From the NCBI GenBank assembly GCA_003224815.1, contig QHZW01000329.1, positions 1-33,985 of the forward strand: DNA of 33,985 nucleotides, written 5' to 3'. The notes under the pieces are model-generated. The model searched no databases. It worked only from the letters and a program-made list of their open reading frames with translations, and was not told where the DNA came from. The DNA comes from Acidobacteriota bacterium (GTDB taxonomy: Bacteria > Acidobacteriota > Terriglobia > Terriglobales > Acidobacteriaceae). This document shows, in pieces, positions 30,801 to 33,985 of the stretch (position 1 is the stretch's first letter; the number at the start of each line of letters is the position of its first letter). The position numbers and the translations under genes are program-made.

Positions 30801-31144
30801 TCGAGCACGCCGCTGTCGGAAAGTTCGATTGCGAGATTCAGCGCGGTCTGACCACCGACTGTGGGCAAAATGGCGAAGCCGGCGCCGGGAGAGAGCTCGC
30901 GCTCGACGCGAATGATTTCTTCGAGGTACTCGCGGGTGAGCGGCTCGATGTACGTGCGGTTGGCGAACTCGGGGTCGGTCATGATGGTGGCCGGATTCGA
31001 GTTGGCCAGCACGACCTCGTATCCCTCGGCCTTGAGGGCCTTGCAGGCCTGCGTGCCGGAGTAGTCGAACTCGGCGGATTGCCCGATGATGATCGGCCCC
31101 GAGCCGAAGATGAGGATCTTTGAGATGTCAGTGCGTTTGGGCAT
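27836..31144 (-). CDS. carB: Carbamoyl-phosphate synthase large subunit
   Basis: 1102 residues, slightly longer than the typical 1,070. Two homologous ATP-grasp halves: the first starts [20 protein letters not shown] and the second [20 protein letters not shown]. Each half shows the usual [16 protein letters not shown] / [16 protein letters not shown] nucleotide-binding loop. A C-terminal MGS-type allosteric domain (about 960-1080, [32 protein letters not shown]) follows. With CarA it makes carbamoyl phosphate from glutamine, bicarbonate and 2 ATP for pyrimidine and arginine synthesis. The ATG at 31144 lies inside the end of the preceding gene (17-nt overlap), with a weak ribosome binding site. 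Intact and firmly identified. Confidence 0.98.
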   Translation of the reverse strand: MPKRTDISKILIFGSGPIIIGQSAEFDYSGTQACKALKAEGYEVVLANSNPATIMTDPEFANRTYIEPLTREYLEEIIRVERELSPGAGFAILPTVGGQTALNLAIELSDSGVLEKYNVKLIGANVEAIKKAEDRLYFKDAMQKIGLDIPKSQLVNDLKSGLEFAGKIGFPVIVRPSFTLGGSGGGMAYNREELLEVLARGLDFSPVHEALIEESVLGWKEYELEVMRDLKDNVIIICSIENFDPMGVHTGDSITVAPAQTLTDREYQAMRDAAIAVIREIGVETGGSNIQFGIHPHTGRMVIIEMNPRVSRSSALASKATGFPIAKIAAKLAVGYTLDEIPNDITRKTPACFEPTLDYVVVKIPKWQFEKFPGADENLGPQMKSVGEVMAIGRTFKEALMKGIRALDTGKRVGSEKIEPKILTQRLVTPHPERLSYVRYAIRQGHTVKQLAKMTGIDPWFLYQLKEINDMQLEVEKHPLESVPTQVLRDAKRMGFSDGRLAGTWRLSGKGDQEKIRHLRKKHKVQPVYKRVDTCAAEFESFTPYLYSTYEDEDEAAPTPKKKVMILGSGPNRIGQGIEFDYCCCHASFALREDEYETIMVNCNPETVSTDYDTSDRLYFEPLTFEDVWAIYEHETSAGADVGVIVQFGGQTPLNLALPLKNSGVKIIGTSPESIDLAEDRKRFNKLLEELNIPQAPGAMAASLEEAVAGAAMIGYPVLVRPSYVLGGRAMVIAYDEETVVRYMKEAVEYSQDRPVLIDHFLEDAIEVDVDALADGEDVVIGGIMQHIEEAGIHSGDSSCVLPAVDIPEHLLDRMRDYTFKLARALKVIGLMNVQFAIPRSGYETDNGHQGGKVYVLEVNPRASRTVPYVSKATGIPMAKIAARLMTGRKLREFLPEFIEQQQDLDTGSFYYVKSPVFPWNKFPGVDTVLGPEMKSTGEVMGVADNFGEAFAKAQIAAGQKLPTQGTVFISVTDHDKPHVGDVARKFVDMGFKLVATAGTADVIEAAGMACDRVYKVKEGRPNVVDLIKGDRIQLIVNTPEGADPFFDEKAIRRAAVTARIPTITTLAAARAAAEGIAALQRGEVNVRALQQLHADRTVSKI

Positions 31145-31619
31145 TATTGAATTTCGGCTTTTTCGTAGTCATCCAGCTTTGGCAACGGGTCTGATTTTGT
31201 GGCGAGAGAACAACGTAAATTCGACGACCGCATTCGTTGTTAATGGATTTGTAATTCGATTTTGTTACTTTCACCTGCCATCGCACGCCCGCCCACTTGG
31301 CGGACCTGTCCGCAACAAGATGGTAATCGCCTTTTTGGACAGCATCGAAGTTGAACTCGCCGGTGGAATCTGCTCGCGTTGAGGCAACGACCTCGTCATT
31401 GTTTCTTGTGAGTCTTAGTTCCACTCCTTCAATTCGTTTGCCGTCGTCGTAACTCACTCGTCCGCATACTCTGGGCACTGAAACGTCTTGCCGGCGAATC
31501 TCACAGGTTTCGCCTGAGAAAAAGGTGCTGGCCAAAATCGCAAGAAGCAATCCAAACGCGAGGTGACTGGTGAAGCGTCTCACTCCGGGAAACAACATTT
31601 TCGAGATCGCGCTTTTCAC
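31128..31619 (-). CDS. Exported carboxypeptidase-regulatory-like (Ig-fold) protein between carA and carB
   Basis: 163 residues from the GTG at 31619, which overlaps the carA TGA as GTGA; an upstream GTG (31628) and an ATG (31598) are also in frame. An N-terminal hydrophobic segment ([20 protein letters not shown]) works as a signal or anchor. A transthyretin-like/CNA-B beta-sandwich follows ([40 protein letters not shown]). Its stop lies 17 nt inside carB. The insertion of an exported protein between the two subunit genes of a cytoplasmic enzyme is odd, but overlaps at both ends show it is translated in one operon. Function unknown; I see no link to pyrimidine synthesis. Confidence 0.82.
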   Translation of the reverse strand: MKSAISKMLFPGVRRFTSHLAFGLLLAILASTFFSGETCEIRRQDVSVPRVCGRVSYDDGKRIEGVELRLTRNNDEVVASTRADSTGEFNFDAVQKGDYHLVADRSAKWAGVRWQVKVTKSNYKSINNECGRRIYVVLSPQNQTRCQSWMTTKKPKFNNAQTH

Positions 31620-32746
31620 CCCTTCCACTCCTCCATCAGCTTTACGAAATCTTTGAACAAATAATGCGAGTCGTGGGGGCCGGGGCTGGCTTCGGGGTGG
31701 TACTGGACGCTGAACAGGGGCAGGTTGCGGTGGCGTAGGCCCTCGAGCGTCTGGTCGTTCAGGTCCATGTGGGTCAACTCGACTTCGGATTGCGGCAGCG
31801 AATCGGGATCGACGGCGAAGTTGTGGTTGTGGGCTGTGATCTCGATTTTGCCCGTGTTCAGTTGTTTCACCGGATGATTGCCGCCGTGGTGTCCGAACTT
31901 GAGCTTGAAGGTTTTGCCTCCGAGCGCGATGCCCGTCAGCTGGTGGCCTAAGCAGATGCCAAAGATGGGCTGGCGTCCCATGAGGCGGCGGATGTTATCG
32001 ACCGCGTAGGTGCAGGGCTCGGGATCGCCGGGGCCGTTGGAGAGGAAGACGCCGTCGGGCTTGAGCGCGAGGACATCTTCCGCTGGAGTCTGGGCTGGGA
32101 CAACCGTTACCCGGCAGCATTCACTGCGCAACTTGCGCAGAATGTTGTGTTTAATCCCGAAATCATAAGCCACTACATGAAAGCGCTCTGGCTGGTCTTT
32201 TACGCCGACAACTTCGATCGGCTCATGCGATCGCTCGCCAACTTCCCAGACATAAGGGCGATTCGTCGTGACTACTTTCGCCAGATCCTGGCCGTCCATC
32301 TTCGGAATTGAATTGGCCTTCGCGATCAGCTTCTCGACATCGGTTTCCATCGTCGAGATCACGCCGCGCATTACGCCGTTGTCGCGCAGATGGCGAACCA
32401 ACGCACGAGTGTCGATATCCGCAAGCACGGGAATCTTGAATTGCTCCAGATATTCTTCGGCCACTTGCTGCGAACGCCAGTTGGAGCTTACCCTCGAAAA
32501 CTCGCGCACGATCAAACCCTCAATGTAGGGGCGCGTGGCTTCGTTATCTTCGGCGTTGGTGCCGTAGTTGCCGATTTGAGGATTGGTTAAAACGACGATC
32601 TGTCCGGCGTAGGAGGGATCGGTGAAAATTTCCTGGTAGCCGGTGATGGAAGTATTAAAAACGACTTCGCCGTAGCATTCGCCTTTGGCACCGTAGCCTT
32701 TGCCTCGGAAGACGCGGCCGTCTTCGAGCGCAAGGATAGCCTGCAT
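31616..32746 (-). CDS. carA: Carbamoyl-phosphate synthase small (glutaminase) subunit
   Basis: A 376-residue glutamine amidotransferase subunit. The CPSase small-chain domain (about 1-150; NTSITGYQEIFTDPSYAGQI) is followed by a class I GATase with catalytic triad C265 (FGICLGHQL), H350 and E352 (VQYHPEASPGP). The GNHPVK and FLSNGPGDP motifs are present. The ATG at 32746 has GGAG 5 nt upstream. AT-rich TATAAA (32767-32772 on the minus strand) about 20 nt upstream may be part of its promoter. Divergent from lepB. Confidence 0.97.
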   Translation of the reverse strand: MQAILALEDGRVFRGKGYGAKGECYGEVVFNTSITGYQEIFTDPSYAGQIVVLTNPQIGNYGTNAEDNEATRPYIEGLIVREFSRVSSNWRSQQVAEEYLEQFKIPVLADIDTRALVRHLRDNGVMRGVISTMETDVEKLIAKANSIPKMDGQDLAKVVTTNRPYVWEVGERSHEPIEVVGVKDQPERFHVVAYDFGIKHNILRKLRSECCRVTVVPAQTPAEDVLALKPDGVFLSNGPGDPEPCTYAVDNIRRLMGRQPIFGICLGHQLTGIALGGKTFKLKFGHHGGNHPVKQLNTGKIEITAHNHNFAVDPDSLPQSEVELTHMDLNDQTLEGLRHRNLPLFSVQYHPEASPGPHDSHYLFKDFVKLMEEWKG

Positions 32747-32987
32747 TCGAACTCCAGGGAGTGGATTTTATAGATTTTAGCAGGGATGCAGTGACCGCGG
32801 AAGGTGGAAAACGAGGACGAATTCGTGTCCATCGCTCGCAGCGCCAAGACCTTAATTGCGGTGTCACTGTCTGCCATCTCGGCGAACTCTGTGGCTAAAC
32901 GCTGTAAAAGATTGTAACCACCGAGTTCGCGGAGAGGACTTCGAAATCGTCGAGAAAAGCTCGTCATCTCCAACTACCCTCCTCGGA

Positions 32988-33007
32988 TCCAATCCAGTAG
33001 TATTGGA
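32988..33007 (+). promoter_or_regulatory. Hairpin sequestering the lepB ribosome binding site
   Basis: TCCAAT (32988-32993) pairs with ATTGGA (33002-33007) across an 8-nt loop; the right arm covers most of the GGAG (33005-33008) that serves the lepB ATG at 33013. It would dampen initiation. The 266-bp carA-lepB spacer otherwise holds only the two promoters' likely region. Confidence 0.35.
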
Positions 33008-33012
33008 GCACG

Positions 33013-33594
33013 ATGGCTGCAGGACCTGAGATAGCCCAACCCGCCGCGTTGGTCGCGGCACCGCCAAAACTCAATCGCCGCTCAACTGCATTGATGTCTG
33101 CATGGTTGCGGGATCTGGTCATCTCGCTGGCAATTTCGGCGTTCATCATTGTGTTCCTCTACCAGCCTGTAAAAGTCGAGGGCACCAGCATGATGCCTTC
33201 ACTCGACGACCAGGAGCGCATATTCATTAACAAGTTCGTGTATCGAATAGAGTCCATCCAGCGCGGTGACATCGTCGTTTTTCGCTATCCTCGCGATCCA
33301 CAGAAGAGTTTCATCAAGCGCGTGATCGGCGTCGCCGGCGACCACGTGCGCATCGTTGATGGTCATGTTCTGCTGAACGGAAAGATGCTGGTCGAGGATT
33401 ACGTGCCGACGGTTTATCAGGATGACCGGTCTTACTCAGAAGTCGTAGTGCCGCCCGATTCCTATTTTGTTCTTGGCGACCATCGCAGCCTATCGAACGA
33501 CAGCCGCGATTTTGGCCCCGTCGATTCTTCGTATATCTACGGAAAGGCCGTGTTCGGATATTGGCCGGTGGATAAGGTGGGAAGATTGAGATAA
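33013..33594 (+). CDS. lepB: Signal peptidase I
   Basis: 193 residues. An N-terminal transmembrane helix (about 32-50, LRDLVISLAISAFIIVFLYQ) anchors the S26 protease in the inner membrane. The catalytic serine S59 is in VEGTSMMPSL; the general-base lysine K102 is in SFIKRVIGVAGD; box E GDHRSLSNDSRDFG is complete. It cleaves signal peptides of exported proteins, several of which are encoded in this window. It is of the short (about 190 aa) form. GGAG 4 nt before the ATG. Convergent with the partial gene at the window end. Confidence 0.97.
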   Translation: MAAGPEIAQPAALVAAPPKLNRRSTALMSAWLRDLVISLAISAFIIVFLYQPVKVEGTSMMPSLDDQERIFINKFVYRIESIQRGDIVVFRYPRDPQKSFIKRVIGVAGDHVRIVDGHVLLNGKMLVEDYVPTVYQDDRSYSEVVVPPDSYFVLGDHRSLSNDSRDFGPVDSSYIYGKAVFGYWPVDKVGRLR

Positions 33595-33621
33595 GCCTGG
33601 CTTGGGGAGCTTCTGGACGAC

Positions 33622-33985
33622 CTACCCCTCCACTCTTCTCAATTGGAACTTTCTTGTCGCCGTTTTGCCGGAGTTGTTGACCTGCACCAACAGCGACGCT
33701 TCAGGCAGTTGGTCTTCCCCGACCTCAAAAACCAGTTCGGCATCGCCTGACGCATCTGTCATCAGTTGGGTATAGAACGGGTCGGCATTGGGGCGCGCGA
33801 AGCGAACCGTGAGACGTGCGCCAGCAATTCCCTTACCGTCTTCGGAGGCGCGCAGCTTCATGGCAAGCTTATCCTGCGCATGAACTGAATCGGAGTTTAG
33901 CCACTGGATATCCAGTTCCTTGATAGCCGCCAGCGACTCTGGCGTCTCTCGTTTGTCGAACACCTGTTCTAGCTGTCCATTGCGA
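33622..33985 (-). CDS. Beta-sandwich protein of unknown function (partial, 5' end outside window)
   Basis: At least 121 residues; the frame is open to the last base, and the GTG at 33963 is probably internal because RNGQLEQ is encoded upstream in frame. The C-terminal half is a transthyretin/Ig-like beta domain (KGIAGARLTVRFARPNADPF, TDASGDAELVFEVGEDQLPE, ASLLVQVNNSGKTATRKFQL). The preceding helix (TPESLAAIKELDIQWL) is amphipathic. This domain type often lies at the end of larger extracytoplasmic proteins. Function unknown. It ends 27 nt from the lepB stop codon. Confidence 0.7.
   Translation of the reverse strand, partial: RNGQLEQVFDKRETPESLAAIKELDIQWLNSDSVHAQDKLAMKLRASEDGKGIAGARLTVRFARPNADPFYTQLMTDASGDAELVFEVGEDQLPEASLLVQVNNSGKTATRKFQLRRVEG

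Noticed and set aside
30254-31123. 289-codon plus frame opposite carB
   Set aside because: Antisense to highly conserved carB sequence.
32587-32973. 128-codon minus frame upstream of and overlapping carA
   Set aside because: Overlaps carA by 160 nt out of frame and has Ser/Ala/Pro-rich random composition; no ribosome binding site.
1-33985. tRNA, rRNA, CRISPR array, IS element or prophage
   Set aside because: No cloverleaf with GGTTC-type T-loop, no spaced direct repeats and no transposase or integrase frames were found by eye.

Overview
The window looks like chromosomal DNA of an Acidobacteriota bacterium (Terriglobia/Koribacter-like). This is an inference from gene content: an orphan secretin with a TPR front, Gly/Tyr-rich secreted proteins, a PEP-CTERM protein, small conserved proteins of a type I associate with that phylum, and moderately GC-rich, densely packed genes. 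There is no rRNA, tRNA, CRISPR array, phage or transposase gene.

Layout. 1-3881 (all minus): an ECF sigma factor, a degenerate nucleotidyltransferase-like left-handed beta-helix protein, a STAS protein lacking the usual phospho-serine, a Pro/Gln-rich exported protein, a thymidylate-kinase-like P-loop kinase and a DPM1-like glycosyltransferase cut by the window edge. Together these suggest a regulated envelope or polysaccharide locus. 3882-4592 has no convincing gene but holds a striking inverted repeat. 4593-9134: NarL/FixJ response regulator, small zinc-ribbon-like protein, UdgX-type uracil-DNA glycosylase, a candidate micro-protein, an A-type Fe-S carrier and the secretin. 9281-11784: miaB, a bifunctional-nuclease-family gene and a gene broken by an in-frame amber codon.

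11872-15018 (minus) is the most interesting part. A siroheme nitrite/sulfite reductase gene is ATGA-coupled to a gene of unknown function. It is preceded by a 20-codon leader ORF containing Cys-Cys-Cys-Cys-Ile-Cys, then an intrinsic terminator whose 5' arm is also complementary to the leader ORF just after the Cys codons. This is the classical architecture of ribosome-mediated transcription attenuation, here predicted to sense Cys-tRNA charging and control sulfur assimilation.

15176-20788: secreted protein, rhomboid protease, octamer-repeat spacer, truB, Gly-rich secreted protein, membrane-anchored protein, frameshifted NTF2-like gene, ribA. 20876-25697 (minus): a putative CoA-ester/aromatic-acid degradation operon with a crotonase, diiron oxygenase, split CoA-transferase-like pair, second crotonase and a small membrane protein. 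25797-27752: DapA/NanA-family aldolase with an unusual internal insert, and a PEP-CTERM protein. 27836-32746 (minus): carA and carB with an extra exported protein gene wedged between and overlapping both. 33013-33985: signal peptidase I and a partial beta-sandwich protein.

Four genes (near 11581, 19887, 23823 and 24990) appear interrupted by a nonsense codon or a small indel. That is either real decay or residual sequencing error, and raw reads would decide.
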